A DNA stretch of 32,642 bases from an uncultured Prevotella sp. (GCA_945833995.1 CAMAGM010000015.1:1-32642), one strand, 5' to 3'. Shown: positions 18,439 through 28,397, counted from the stretch's first letter. Notes: a model not told the origin generated them from the sequence alone. Made by a program: numbers and translations.

Positions 18439-18474
18439 CCCCCGCCGCTACTTCGGGAGAAGTTGCGGCGGGGG
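18439..18474 (+). promoter_or_regulatory. Strong GC-rich stem-loop in the symporter leader
   Basis: CCCCCGCCGC-T-ACTTC-GGGA-GAAGT-T-GCGGCGGGGG: 10 bp + T/T mismatch + 5 bp + GGGA tetraloop. No U-tract follows. Confidence 0.8.
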
Positions 18475-18565
18475 AACCTGAAAAAAAGACGACCTCTTGT
18501 TGAAACCATGCGGACTACGATTCTGAAAAAGAACTTGAAACAAAGATAACTTTAAAACAATAATA

Positions 18566-19969
18566 ATGGATATGACGAACACCATCTCGGGAGAATCCAA
18601 GGGATTCTACAAATTGTCGTGGCTGCAGCGCATAGGCTTCGGCTCGGGTGACCTTGCCCAAAATCTTATTTTCCAAACCACTTGTATGTATCTGCTGTTC
18701 TTCTACACGGACATCTACGGTCTCGACGCCGTTGACGTGTCGGTGATGTTTACGGTGGGCAACATTGCTAACGTGATTTGGGACCCAATAGTCGGTGCAC
18801 TCATCGACAAGAACAATCCCCGACTGGGAAAATACCGCGCCTACCTCGTCTTCGTGGGCATTCCTCTCTCGGGATTCGCCATTCTCTGCTTCTGGAACGG
18901 TTTTGCGCCATCGCTTCTCTACGCATACGTAACTTATATCGCGATGACGCTTCTCTATACGTTCATCAATGTTCCCTACGGTGCGTTGAACTCGTCGCTC
19001 ACCCGCGACACAAACGAGATAACCATCCTCACCTCAGTGCGCATGTTCATGGCAAACTGCGGCGGTCTCGCCGTTGGCTCAGGTCTGCCGTTGCTCATTG
19101 CCTATTTCACCGACGAGAAGGTTGATGGACTGCCAAAAGACCCAGTGGCATGGTTCACCACAATGACCATCTATGCCATCGTGGGTCTTGTCTTGCTGCT
19201 GTTCTGCTTCTCGCAGTGTAAGGAAAGAGTCGTAATGAACGCCGAGGAGAGTGCCAACGTGAAGATTAGCGACCTTTGGATGGAGTTCTTCCACAACCGT
19301 CCGCTGCGCATCATCGCCTTCTTCTTCATCACAGCCTTCGCCATGATGTCGATTGGCAACGCTGCCGGAGCATATTTCATCAACAGCAACATGCACGGAA
19401 CATCCGAGCAGCTCTCCATCTTCATGGGTCTTGGTTCGGCACCCTCTTTCATCTTCATGCCGCTGGTGCCGATGATAAAGAACGCCGTAGGAAAGAAGAA
19501 CATGTTCTACATCTTCCTCGGCATCGCCATACTTGGCATGGCATTCCTATATATCGTTGCGAAGATGGAGAATCCAAGCATGATGTATGTGTATGTCGCA
19601 CAGTTTGTGAAGTCAACGGGTGTCATCGTTGCCACAGGCTATATGTGGGCTCTCGTTCCTGAGGTAATCTCCTATGGCGAGTATGTCAGCGGCAAGCGCA
19701 TTGCCGGCATCGTAAATGCCCTCACAGGCATATTCTTCAAGGCAGGCATGACACTCGGTAGCGTTGTGGCTCCCGCCATTCTCGCCTACGTTGCCTACAA
19801 CCCAAAGACCGTTGAGCAGAGTCCATTGGCTGAGGAGGGAATACTCTGGCTGGTATGCGTAATCCCCGCCGCCCTTCTCCTTCTTGCCATCTTTATCATC
19901 TCGAAGTATGAGCTCGACGATGAGACTATCGACAAGATAAATAAGGAAATAGAATCGAGAAATGTATAA
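18566..19969 (+). CDS. GPH/MFS-family sugar:cation symporter (xylo-oligosaccharide transporter candidate)
   Basis: 467 aa, about 12 TM; LQRIGFGSGDLAQNLIFQTTCMYLLFFYTDIYGL, YGALNSSLTRDTNE typical of GPH symporters; between the HTCS and GH43 genes. Confidence 0.9.
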   Translation: MDMTNTISGESKGFYKLSWLQRIGFGSGDLAQNLIFQTTCMYLLFFYTDIYGLDAVDVSVMFTVGNIANVIWDPIVGALIDKNNPRLGKYRAYLVFVGIPLSGFAILCFWNGFAPSLLYAYVTYIAMTLLYTFINVPYGALNSSLTRDTNEITILTSVRMFMANCGGLAVGSGLPLLIAYFTDEKVDGLPKDPVAWFTTMTIYAIVGLVLLLFCFSQCKERVVMNAEESANVKISDLWMEFFHNRPLRIIAFFFITAFAMMSIGNAAGAYFINSNMHGTSEQLSIFMGLGSAPSFIFMPLVPMIKNAVGKKNMFYIFLGIAILGMAFLYIVAKMENPSMMYVYVAQFVKSTGVIVATGYMWALVPEVISYGEYVSGKRIAGIVNALTGIFFKAGMTLGSVVAPAILAYVAYNPKTVEQSPLAEEGILWLVCVIPAALLLLAIFIISKYELDDETIDKINKEIESRNV

Positions 19970-19973
19970 CCCT

Positions 19974-20072
19974 GAGGAGAGAGGAGTGAGGAGAGAGGAG
20001 TGAGAATAGTTCAACCCATGCAAAACGCGGTGTCGGTATTCTCTCTCCTCTCTCCACACTCCTCACTCCTCC
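19974..20072. repeat. Intergenic inverted-repeat element built of heptads
   Basis: GAGGAGA GAGGAGT GAGGAGA GAGGAGT GAGAATA left arm, unique loop, TATTCTCTCTCCTCTCTCC...CTCCTCACTCCTCC right arm. Confidence 0.85.
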
Positions 20073-20085
20073 TTAACACAAAATT

Positions 20086-21123
20086 ATGAACAAAGCAAAA
20101 CGTTATCTCTTTCCTGCCGACTATATGGCAGACCCGTCAGTACACATTTTTGACGGCAAGATCTATATCTATCCCAGCCACGACTGGGAAGCGTCGAATG
20201 TCGAGAACGACAATGGCGACCAGTATATCATGAAGGACTATCACGTCCTCTCTATCGATGGCGACCCAATGACAGGAACAGTCACCGACCACGGTTGCGT
20301 GCTACGCCAGGAGGATATTCCTTGGGCAGGACGCCAACTCTGGGACTGCGACGTGCAGGAATATGAGCAGGAAGTGCCTACTAATGCCGAGGAACAGGCT
20401 GCGGGCATGGGCTACAGTAAGAAAGTGAGGAAATATGTGATGTATTTCCCATTGAAGGACCGCAACGACGTGTTCCACTGGGGAACAGCCATCGCCGACA
20501 ATCCCGCAGGACCTTTCATCCCACAGCCGGCGCCAATACCAGGAAGCTACAGCATCGATATGTGTGCCTTCAAGGACGATGCCGACGGCGAGGTATATGT
20601 CTATTTCGGCGGTCTTTGGGGTGGTCAGCTCCAACGCTATAAGGACAATATCCACCTTGAGACACCACACCTGCCTGAGGGCAAGGAGGACTCGCTGCCA
20701 AGCCGCTGCGTGCGTCTTACGAAGGATGGCATGAACTATGCCGAAGCCCCACGTCCAATTCTTGTCGTTGACGACGAGGGCAATCCGCTGAAGGCAGACG
20801 ACCCACACCGCTTCTTCGAGGCATCGTGGATGCACAAATACAACGGAAAGTATTATTTCTCATACTCAACAGGCGACAGCCATCTGCTCTGCTACGCCGT
20901 AGGCGACAATCCTTACGGTCCGTTCACCTATCAGGGCGTAATCCTCACTCCTGTAGTTGGTTGGACCACACACCACGCCATACTCGAATACAAAGGCAAG
21001 TGGTATCTTTTCCATCACGACTCAGTGCCTTCTGGTGGAAAGTCATGGCTCCGCAGCCTCAAGGTCTGTGAGCTTGAGTATGATGAGAATGGAAAGATAA
21101 AGACAATAGAAGGAATCGACTAA
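20086..21123 (+). CDS. GH43 glycosidase (beta-xylosidase/arabinofuranosidase type)
   Basis: 345 aa; MADPSVHIFDGKIYIYPSHDWE, YSIDMCAFKDDDGEVY-like segment, FFEASWMHKYNGKYYFSYSTGD; five-blade propeller pattern. No obvious signal peptide. Confidence 0.9.
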   Translation: MNKAKRYLFPADYMADPSVHIFDGKIYIYPSHDWEASNVENDNGDQYIMKDYHVLSIDGDPMTGTVTDHGCVLRQEDIPWAGRQLWDCDVQEYEQEVPTNAEEQAAGMGYSKKVRKYVMYFPLKDRNDVFHWGTAIADNPAGPFIPQPAPIPGSYSIDMCAFKDDADGEVYVYFGGLWGGQLQRYKDNIHLETPHLPEGKEDSLPSRCVRLTKDGMNYAEAPRPILVVDDEGNPLKADDPHRFFEASWMHKYNGKYYFSYSTGDSHLLCYAVGDNPYGPFTYQGVILTPVVGWTTHHAILEYKGKWYLFHHDSVPSGGKSWLRSLKVCELEYDENGKIKTIEGID

Positions 21124-21141
21124 CTGTTTATAAATTAAGAG

Positions 21142-21250
21142 TTAAAGAGAAGCCCCCTCCGTCTCCCCCAGGGGGGAGTGAAGGCTTCGCATAGGGGAAG
21201 CGCTAACGTGGCTCTCCCCCTTGGGGGAGCAGGAGGGGGCTTCTCTTTAA
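21142..21250. terminator. Long inverted repeat between convergent genes, possible bidirectional terminator
   Basis: TTAAAGAGAAGCCCCCTCC (21142-21160) is the exact reverse complement of GGAGGGGGCTTCTCTTTAA (21232-21250); inner CTCCCCC/GGGGGAG stems. Confidence 0.75.
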
Positions 21251-21253
21251 TTT

Positions 21254-23215
21254 TCATTCAATAATAATTCCTCCCATTCCCTGAATGGTGACCTTAGCCG
21301 TTCCGTCCTTGCCTACCTTTAAGGTTTTTAGCACAGAGGTTGGCACAATCTCGCCCTTTTTCCTTGGATTGTCAGTGTAAAGGCTCACGGTCTTGCCAGC
21401 AAACATTGGGAGACTGAGTGTTAGTGTCATTGGCTCGTTGGTTCCGTTCAGACCCGCAACATACCATTTGTCGCCAGTGCGGCGTGCCAGTACTGCATAT
21501 TTCGTCGGATAACCGTCAACGAAGCGTGTCTCGTCCCATGTCGTGGGCAGTCGTTTGAGGAAGTCAAGCTCAAACTGTGGCATCTCGTCGAGGTTGTTTG
21601 GGCACATGGCTACGCAGTTGACACTGGTCTGAATGACTAATGCCGACGCAATCTCGAAAATGTCGGTGGTATAGCGTGGATGTCCAGTCTTGTTGTCCTG
21701 ACTCATATAGCGGTTCATCATCACTCCGCCCCAGTCGGCTGTGCCAAGGGCATTGCGGCAGAATGGGTGCATGGTCAGCTGAAATCCCTCCTGCTTGGCG
21801 TGGTACTCGCTGAACCTGACGTTCTCCGAAGCGAGCAATGCCTCCGATGCCACATAGTTTGGATACATTCTCTCCCAACCTCTTGGAATGGTGCAGCCGT
21901 GGAACACCACCTGCAGCCCATAGTTGTTTGCATCCACCAGGATGTCCTCGTAGAGTTTCATCATCTCCTGCTTGTCGCTGCCGAAGAAATCAACCTTTAT
22001 GCCGGCAATGCCTATCTCCTTCATCCATCGCATCTCACGCTGTCGGGCGTATGCCGTGTTCATACAGTCGCGAGGTCCCTGCGGTGCGTCGTTCCAATGT
22101 CCGTTGGAGTTGTACCAAAGCATCAGCTTCACGCCCTTGCTCTGTGCATATCTTGAGAGCTCCCTCATTCGGTCGCGTCCTATCTGCGTGTCCCACCAGT
22201 TGTCAACCAGCGTGTATTCAAATCCCATAGCGGCAGCGAGGTCGATGAACTTCACCTGATCGTCGTAGTTTATCGACGTGTCCTGCCACATCAGCCAACT
22301 CCAAGTGTAGCGTCCAGGCTTGTAGTCTGTCGATGGCTCATAGAGCGGCTCTACGAGGTCGTAGGGAATTGTCGTCTCCACTATTGGTTTCAGCGTGGTG
22401 CCAAGCGTAATGGTGCGCCACGGCGTGCTGCCGGGCAATGCTATCGAGGCGTAGGGACTTCCCATTCCGCTCAGTTCCGTCGGGTTTGGGAAAGCAATGG
22501 TGTAGCCCTGTCCCTCGACATAGTCGCTGAGATGCGAAGCGGCGTAGTTGCTGCCCACTCCCGTCTCGCCTATGAGAGCCCAGCCGTCCTCACCTATTTT
22601 ATATAGACAGGGGAGCGTGTAGCCCTCGCCGAAAGCCGACTTCTCGGTCATTGCCGCTTCGGCCTTGTATTCCTCCTCGTACGATGGTTTTGTTCTTTCC
22701 CATCCCACCATCGTCTTGCTCTGTGGGCAGATGAATGTTGTGGTCTTGTCGGGGAAGTTGAAACCCGACGCCTCGCTGTAGATCACCGCACACTTTGGAT
22801 TGTCGCCCTTGCCTCGTGGCAAGCTGTAGCGGTAAGCCACGTCGTTGTCCGACACGCTCATCGTCACGTCCATCCTGTAGCCATCCTTGTTCACGAGGCT
22901 TATCGTTGCCTGATTAGCCACATAGCTCGCGCTCGAAGCCTTGGTGCGCGTCATGGTGTAGTCCTTCGCCACCTTTCGCTCCTCAGAGCCAGCTATTGTC
23001 AGCCCCTGGGTAAAATCACCGATGTTTGTCTTCAGACCGAGTGCCGATTTGGTTAGCATTTGTCGCCCGTCGAGCTCCACCGAGTAGGCAGCCTTCCCGC
23101 CCTCGTCAGTCACTGTCACCACGAGCTTGCCATCGGGCGAAGCCACCTTCACGTCCTTCGCCTGAGCCACCGCGAAAGTCATTGCGGCAGCCATAATAAC
23201 GATTGTTTTCTTCAT
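21254..23215 (-). CDS. GH97 family glycoside hydrolase
   Basis: 653 aa with signal peptide; SPDGKLVVTVTDEGGKAAYSVELDGR N-terminal, YTLVDNWWDTQIGRDRMRELSRYAQSKGVKLMLWYNSNG, GIAGIKVDFFGSDKQ, HGCTIPRGWERMYPNYVASEA. Confidence 0.93.
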   Translation of the reverse strand: MKKTIVIMAAAMTFAVAQAKDVKVASPDGKLVVTVTDEGGKAAYSVELDGRQMLTKSALGLKTNIGDFTQGLTIAGSEERKVAKDYTMTRTKASSASYVANQATISLVNKDGYRMDVTMSVSDNDVAYRYSLPRGKGDNPKCAVIYSEASGFNFPDKTTTFICPQSKTMVGWERTKPSYEEEYKAEAAMTEKSAFGEGYTLPCLYKIGEDGWALIGETGVGSNYAASHLSDYVEGQGYTIAFPNPTELSGMGSPYASIALPGSTPWRTITLGTTLKPIVETTIPYDLVEPLYEPSTDYKPGRYTWSWLMWQDTSINYDDQVKFIDLAAAMGFEYTLVDNWWDTQIGRDRMRELSRYAQSKGVKLMLWYNSNGHWNDAPQGPRDCMNTAYARQREMRWMKEIGIAGIKVDFFGSDKQEMMKLYEDILVDANNYGLQVVFHGCTIPRGWERMYPNYVASEALLASENVRFSEYHAKQEGFQLTMHPFCRNALGTADWGGVMMNRYMSQDNKTGHPRYTTDIFEIASALVIQTSVNCVAMCPNNLDEMPQFELDFLKRLPTTWDETRFVDGYPTKYAVLARRTGDKWYVAGLNGTNEPMTLTLSLPMFAGKTVSLYTDNPRKKGEIVPTSVLKTLKVGKDGTAKVTIQGMGGIIIE

Positions 23216-23251
23216 TCCTTTAGTATATGTTATTAGTTAGCTTTTCGTCTG

Positions 23252-23259
23252 CAAAGATA
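23252..23259 (-). promoter_or_regulatory. -7 box of the GH97 promoter
   Basis: Minus strand TATCTTTG. Confidence 0.55.
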
Positions 23260-23318
23260 GCACTTTTTTGCAAATATTGCCCCAAAAAGGCAAGATAAAG
23301 TGGAGAGAAACGGCAAAT

Positions 23319-23350
23319 GTTACATTTTTACCGCGAAATGTTACATTTTG
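23319..23350. promoter_or_regulatory. Putative HTCS operator pair in the GH97/SusC divergent region
   Basis: AAATGTTACATTTTT and AAATGTTACATTTTG, GTTAC starts at 23319 and 23340 (21 bp apart). Confidence 0.6.
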
Positions 23351-23396
23351 AAACAACGTTGCAACAAAAAGAAATGCAACATATTGATAAAATCAC

Positions 23397-23404
23397 TAAA
23401 TTTG
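23397..23404 (+). promoter_or_regulatory. -7 box of the susC operon
   Basis: TAAATTTG; no good -33, consistent with an activator-dependent promoter. Confidence 0.6.
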
Positions 23405-23477
23405 CAGCCGAAACCTATTTTAGGAGTACATTAACGTCCGACATATATTTGAAGTATTAATAAAAACCTAAGAGAAA

Positions 23478-26400
23478 ATGAATCGCACTAAGTATGTGTT
23501 AGGTACTTTGTGTATTCTTGTGCTGATGTGCCTCATCCCATGTGAGGTCATCGCACAAACGAATACCATTAAAGGTACTGTTAGTAGCAGCGATGGCCCA
23601 GTCATCGGAGCTACCGTGAAAGTGAAGGGTTCGTCAAATGGCGTAGTTACCGACTTGGACGGCAACTACACCATCAAGGCTAACCCAGGCGATGTGCTCT
23701 CATTCTCCTATCTTGGCATGACGACCAAGGATGTGAAAGTGGGAAAGCAGACAGTAATTAACGTCAGCATGTCAGACGACGACAAGCTCCTCGACGAGGT
23801 CGTTGTCGTGGGCTATGGCAAGATGAAGCGCTCCGACCTTACTGGCTCTGTCGTTTCGGTCAACTCAAAGGCAATAGAGAAATCAGTGCCCACAAGCGTT
23901 GACCAAGTATTGCAGGGTCGTGCCGCCGGTGTGCAGATTCAGGCAAACACCGGTACGCCTGGTGGTAGTACGACAATCCGCATCCGTGGTACCAACTCCC
24001 TCAACGCCACATCGCAGCCTATCTTCGTCATCGACGGCATCATCATCGACACTGCCACGTCTGACGACGGCAACTCCAACCCACTCTCGTCAATCAACCC
24101 AAGCGACATCGTTTCGATGGACATCCTGAAGGACGCTTCCGCAACAGCCATCTATGGCTCGCGCGCCAGCAACGGTGTCATCATGATAACCACCAAGCGT
24201 GGCTCGTCAAGCGAGGCATCAATCACCTACGATGGCTATGTGGGCTGGCAGGAGATGCCAAAGAAGCTGGAGGTGATGAACCTGCAGCAGTATGCACAGC
24301 ACTACAAGGACATCACCGACGCGCAGATCAAGCCCGCATCGAGCACATGGATCCGTGGCGACCTCATGGGCGAGGGTACCGACTGGCAGGACGAGCTCTA
24401 CCGTCAGGCTCTCATGACGAGCCACAACATCTCCATGACAGGAGGCTCACAGGCTTCGACCTACGCCATATCGGCAGGCTATCTCGACCAGGACGGTATC
24501 GCCATCGGCTCTGGCTTCCGCCGACTCACCCTGCGTGGCAATCTCGACGCAAATATCAAGAAATGGCTCAAGGGCGGCGTGAACTTCTCACTTGCCGACA
24601 GCAAGCAGCAGACAGCATCCACCTATAATATTATTATGACCGCACTGACATCGCAGCCTTCGGTTGCCGTACACAACCCAAGCGGCGGCTACGACGGTCC
24701 AGACGACCAGTGGATGCCCGACAACCCAGTGGCTCTTGCCGAGATCACCGACAACTACAACAAGAAGACAAACTTCCGTGTCAACACCTATCTCGACGCG
24801 ACAATCCTCAAGGGACTGACCTTCAAGACAGAGCTCTCGGCTGACTACAACTTCAACAACTACTATTACTATCAGCCCGACTACCAGTTTGGCGTGAAGA
24901 CCAACGACATACGCACAGGCCGCTGGACGAAGACCAACACCAAATACTGGTCGTGGCGCAACATCCTCACCTACGACAACGCCTTCGGCAAGCACAACAT
25001 CAACGTGATGGTGGGTCAGGAAATGAGCCATAACCATTTCGAGACTCAGGTGTCGAGCACTACGGGCTATCTCTCCAACTCAGCCACCGACATCTCTGCA
25101 GGTAGCTACGACGATAGCCGCACGACAGGCTATCAGAACAACAACTCGCTCTTCTCCTACTTCGGACGCGCCTTCTACAACTACGACGACCGCTACATGC
25201 TCACCGCAACGCTGCGCCGCGACGGTAGCTCGAAGTTTGCCAAGGGCAACCGCTGGGGCTGGTTTCCATCAGCAGCATTGGCTTGGCGCGTGAGCAACGA
25301 GAGCTTCCTCAAGGACAATAAGGTGCTCGACAACCTCAAACTGCGCCTCGGTTGGGGTGCAACGGGTAACCAGAACGTCGAGGACTGGGCTTACACCGCA
25401 ATGCTCGCCAACTATACCACAAGCTGGGGCGTGGGCGTACTCAATGCCAACAACGCCAACCCCGACCTGAAATGGGAGACAACCTACTCCACCAACATCG
25501 GTCTTGACGTGAGCGTGCTCGGCGGAAGGATTGAGTTCATTGCCGACTGGTACTATAAGAAGACCAAAGACTTGCTCCTGAAGCTTGACCTTCCCGCATT
25601 CCTCGGCTCGGGCGCAGGCTCTGGCTATGGTGTGGCAAGCAATCCTTGGGGTAACGTAGGCTCGCTGCGCAACACTGGTTTCGAGTTCACGCTCAACACC
25701 GTAAACATCGACTACAAGGGATTCACCTGGCGCACCAATGCCGTAATGTCAATCAACCGCAACAAGGTGCTCTCTTTGGACACCGAGACAGGCACACTGC
25801 CACAGACCCTCCAGGTGGGCTCTGAGACAGCCACGGTGACCAACACCGTAGTGGGTCAGCCTATCGGACAGTTCTGGGGCTATAAGGTCATCGGACGCTT
25901 CGACAAGCCCGAGGACTTCTACTACAAGGACGCCAACGGCAACGTGAAGCCAGTGGCACTGCCTGAGGGCAGCTCCATCGGTCAGAACGAGACATGGCTT
26001 GGCGACTATATCTTCGCCGACCTCAATGGCGACGGCGTAATCAACAACGACGACCAGACCTTCATCGGCAACCCTGAGCCAAAGTTCACATGGGGCTTCG
26101 GCAACACCTTCTCCTACAAGGGCTTCGACCTCACGGTGCAGTTTAGCGGCTCTTACGGCAACAAGGTGCTCAACTATGGTCGCCGAACGCTGGAGGTGTC
26201 GGGTAGCACGTCAAACCTCCTCACCTCGGTGCTCGACTATGCCCGCGTGGAGAAGATTGACCCCAACGGTCCTGACGACTACCGCAACTACTATGTCGTG
26301 AACACATCGTCAATACAGCCACGCCTCTACACATCGAGCGGCAAGAACCGCAACGACCGTGTCAGCGACGCCTACGTTGAGGATGGCTCATACATCCGCC

Positions 26401-26630
26401 TGCAGAACATATCCCTGTCATACACCTTCCCAAAGGCATGGCTGAAGAAGATCTACATCAACAACCTGAAGCTCTACTGCAACCTTCAGAACCTCTACAC
26501 ATGGACGAAGTACAAGGGCTACGACCCTGAAGTGGGTAGCCTCTGGGGCAACGCCCTGATGAACGGCATCGACTACGGTCGCTATCCTTCACCGAGAATC
26601 TATACTTTCGGACTTAATGTAACGTTCTAA
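23478..26630 (+). CDS. SusC-like TonB-dependent outer-membrane transporter
   Basis: 1050 aa; carboxypeptidase-D-like N-terminal domain, LLDEVVVVGYGKMKRSDLTGSV plug start, C-terminal barrel. Confidence 0.97.
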   Translation: MNRTKYVLGTLCILVLMCLIPCEVIAQTNTIKGTVSSSDGPVIGATVKVKGSSNGVVTDLDGNYTIKANPGDVLSFSYLGMTTKDVKVGKQTVINVSMSDDDKLLDEVVVVGYGKMKRSDLTGSVVSVNSKAIEKSVPTSVDQVLQGRAAGVQIQANTGTPGGSTTIRIRGTNSLNATSQPIFVIDGIIIDTATSDDGNSNPLSSINPSDIVSMDILKDASATAIYGSRASNGVIMITTKRGSSSEASITYDGYVGWQEMPKKLEVMNLQQYAQHYKDITDAQIKPASSTWIRGDLMGEGTDWQDELYRQALMTSHNISMTGGSQASTYAISAGYLDQDGIAIGSGFRRLTLRGNLDANIKKWLKGGVNFSLADSKQQTASTYNIIMTALTSQPSVAVHNPSGGYDGPDDQWMPDNPVALAEITDNYNKKTNFRVNTYLDATILKGLTFKTELSADYNFNNYYYYQPDYQFGVKTNDIRTGRWTKTNTKYWSWRNILTYDNAFGKHNINVMVGQEMSHNHFETQVSSTTGYLSNSATDISAGSYDDSRTTGYQNNNSLFSYFGRAFYNYDDRYMLTATLRRDGSSKFAKGNRWGWFPSAALAWRVSNESFLKDNKVLDNLKLRLGWGATGNQNVEDWAYTAMLANYTTSWGVGVLNANNANPDLKWETTYSTNIGLDVSVLGGRIEFIADWYYKKTKDLLLKLDLPAFLGSGAGSGYGVASNPWGNVGSLRNTGFEFTLNTVNIDYKGFTWRTNAVMSINRNKVLSLDTETGTLPQTLQVGSETATVTNTVVGQPIGQFWGYKVIGRFDKPEDFYYKDANGNVKPVALPEGSSIGQNETWLGDYIFADLNGDGVINNDDQTFIGNPEPKFTWGFGNTFSYKGFDLTVQFSGSYGNKVLNYGRRTLEVSGSTSNLLTSVLDYARVEKIDPNGPDDYRNYYVVNTSSIQPRLYTSSGKNRNDRVSDAYVEDGSYIRLQNISLSYTFPKAWLKKIYINNLKLYCNLQNLYTWTKYKGYDPEVGSLWGNALMNGIDYGRYPSPRIYTFGLNVTF

Positions 26631-26634
26631 TTAT

Positions 26635-26662
26635 AAATGAGAAGTTAGAAATTAGAAATTAT
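26635..26662 (+). repeat. Heptanucleotide tract ending in the susD start codon
   Basis: AAATGAG AAGTTAG AAATTAG AAATTAT(G). Confidence 0.85.
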
Positions 26663-28397
26663 GAAAAAATTATCATTATATACATTAGCACTGGCAGGAG
26701 GGATGACACTGGGCAGCTGCGCAGAGAGCTTCCTCGACCAGGACAACACATACCAGCAGAGTCCAGACAACTTCTTCACGTCGGACGATGCCGTGCAGGC
26801 TGCAACGTCGGCACTGTACAACTATGTGTGGTATGACTTCAACGACAAGTTCTACTACGGTATGGGCGACGGACGTGCCAACAACATAACTGCACAATAT
26901 TCCGACTACATCTATCCCTACACCAACTTCACCGACAACTCACTGTCGCAGGGACTTACCGAGGCGTGGGGCTCGCTCTACTCAGTGGTGGCACAGTCCA
27001 ACAACACCATCAACAACATCAACGAGAAATGCACCGATGCCGTTACCGCCAGTGCAAAGACACGCGCCATTGCCGAGGCTCGCTTCATGCGTGGCGTTGC
27101 CTATTGGTATATCGGCACACTCTGGGGCTGTGGCATTCTCTACGACAACACCTCAAGCCTTGTCAACAACTACGTCATTCCCGCACAGCCACGCATCGAT
27201 GTCATTGAGTTCGCCATACGCGACCTTGAGTATGCGGCAAAGCACCTGCCAGCATCGCAGACCGACGCGGGACGCGTGACGAAATACTCTGCCTACGGAA
27301 TGTTGAGCCGTGTCTATCTCTCAATGGCAGGACTCACCACGAGCGGACAGTTCGATGGCTCAAACGAGGCTACCGACTACAACCGCGGCACACGCAACCA
27401 GTATTACCTCGACCTCGCCAAGAAGGCAGCGCAGAAGGTAATCAACGAGAGCGGAGCGAAACTCGTGGAGACCTATGCCGACCTCTGGGCTGCAAAGTCC
27501 ATCAACAACAACTCCGAGGCACTCTTCCAGTTGCAGTTCATCGCCGGCGACGGCGTGGGTGGAGCCGGTCAGAGCATGACACGCTTCCTCGCCTGGAGCA
27601 CCATGGTGGGCGACACCAACGCCTGGGGTGGTGCGACCTACTGCTCTTGGGACCTCTGGGAGGAATTCAAGGAATATGCCGACGCCAACCTCGGAAAGAC
27701 TGTTGACGATGCCATCCGCCGCCACAATTCGGTGGCTTCATACGGCGAGGCTTATCCCGAACTCAGCGCCGATGCCAACGACCCATACGTCTATGGCGTG
27801 ACGGAGAGCGCAGGCTCACAGGGTGCCAACATCAAGAAATATGTCATCGGCACGAAAAAGGTCAACGGCTTCTCCACTGTCAACAACTCTGGCATCAACA
27901 CCTACATGCTGCGCCTCGCCGAGGTGTATCTCAACTATGCCGAGGCAGTGCTTGGCAACAGCGAGAGCACTTCTGACGCCGACGTGCTGAAGTATTTCAA
28001 CCAGCTGCGCCGCCGCGCCGGAGTGCCAGAGAAGTCGAAGCTCACATTCGAGGATATCCGTCACGAGTCACGCGTGGAGCTTGCCTTCGAGGGACTCTAC
28101 TGGTATCAGCTCGCTCGCCGCAGCTACTATCAGCAGCAGGAGGTTGTCAACTACGTGAACAGCCAAAACCGCAACGCGAGCTACTACGAGGCCTCAACCC
28201 ACTCCTACAAGCTCAGCGACACCTACGTTGCCCCAGGCTCTGGCGTTGCCGTTGCCACGGCGAAGAACCTGATTCTCCCTATGGCTGACACCGACCAGGC
28301 AAAGAATCCATACCTAAAGACCGATTCCAACGGTAATATCACCACCGTGAGATACGAGTTCGGAGAAAGGGAAGTAAAAGTAGAGGAGATATTTTAA
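26661..28397 (+). CDS. SusD-like surface glycan-binding lipoprotein
   Basis: 578 aa; lipobox TLGSC; RagB/SusD features (ARFMRGVAYWYIGTLWG, RLAEVYLNYAEAV, FEDIRHESRVELAFEGLYWYQLARR). Confidence 0.96.
   Translation: MKKLSLYTLALAGGMTLGSCAESFLDQDNTYQQSPDNFFTSDDAVQAATSALYNYVWYDFNDKFYYGMGDGRANNITAQYSDYIYPYTNFTDNSLSQGLTEAWGSLYSVVAQSNNTINNINEKCTDAVTASAKTRAIAEARFMRGVAYWYIGTLWGCGILYDNTSSLVNNYVIPAQPRIDVIEFAIRDLEYAAKHLPASQTDAGRVTKYSAYGMLSRVYLSMAGLTTSGQFDGSNEATDYNRGTRNQYYLDLAKKAAQKVINESGAKLVETYADLWAAKSINNNSEALFQLQFIAGDGVGGAGQSMTRFLAWSTMVGDTNAWGGATYCSWDLWEEFKEYADANLGKTVDDAIRRHNSVASYGEAYPELSADANDPYVYGVTESAGSQGANIKKYVIGTKKVNGFSTVNNSGINTYMLRLAEVYLNYAEAVLGNSESTSDADVLKYFNQLRRRAGVPEKSKLTFEDIRHESRVELAFEGLYWYQLARRSYYQQQEVVNYVNSQNRNASYYEASTHSYKLSDTYVAPGSGVAVATAKNLILPMADTDQAKNPYLKTDSNGNITTVRYEFGEREVKVEEIF

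Noticed and set aside
18439-18474. Intrinsic terminator or attenuator in the symporter leader
   Set aside because: Strong stem but no U-tract on either strand; kept as a structured leader only.
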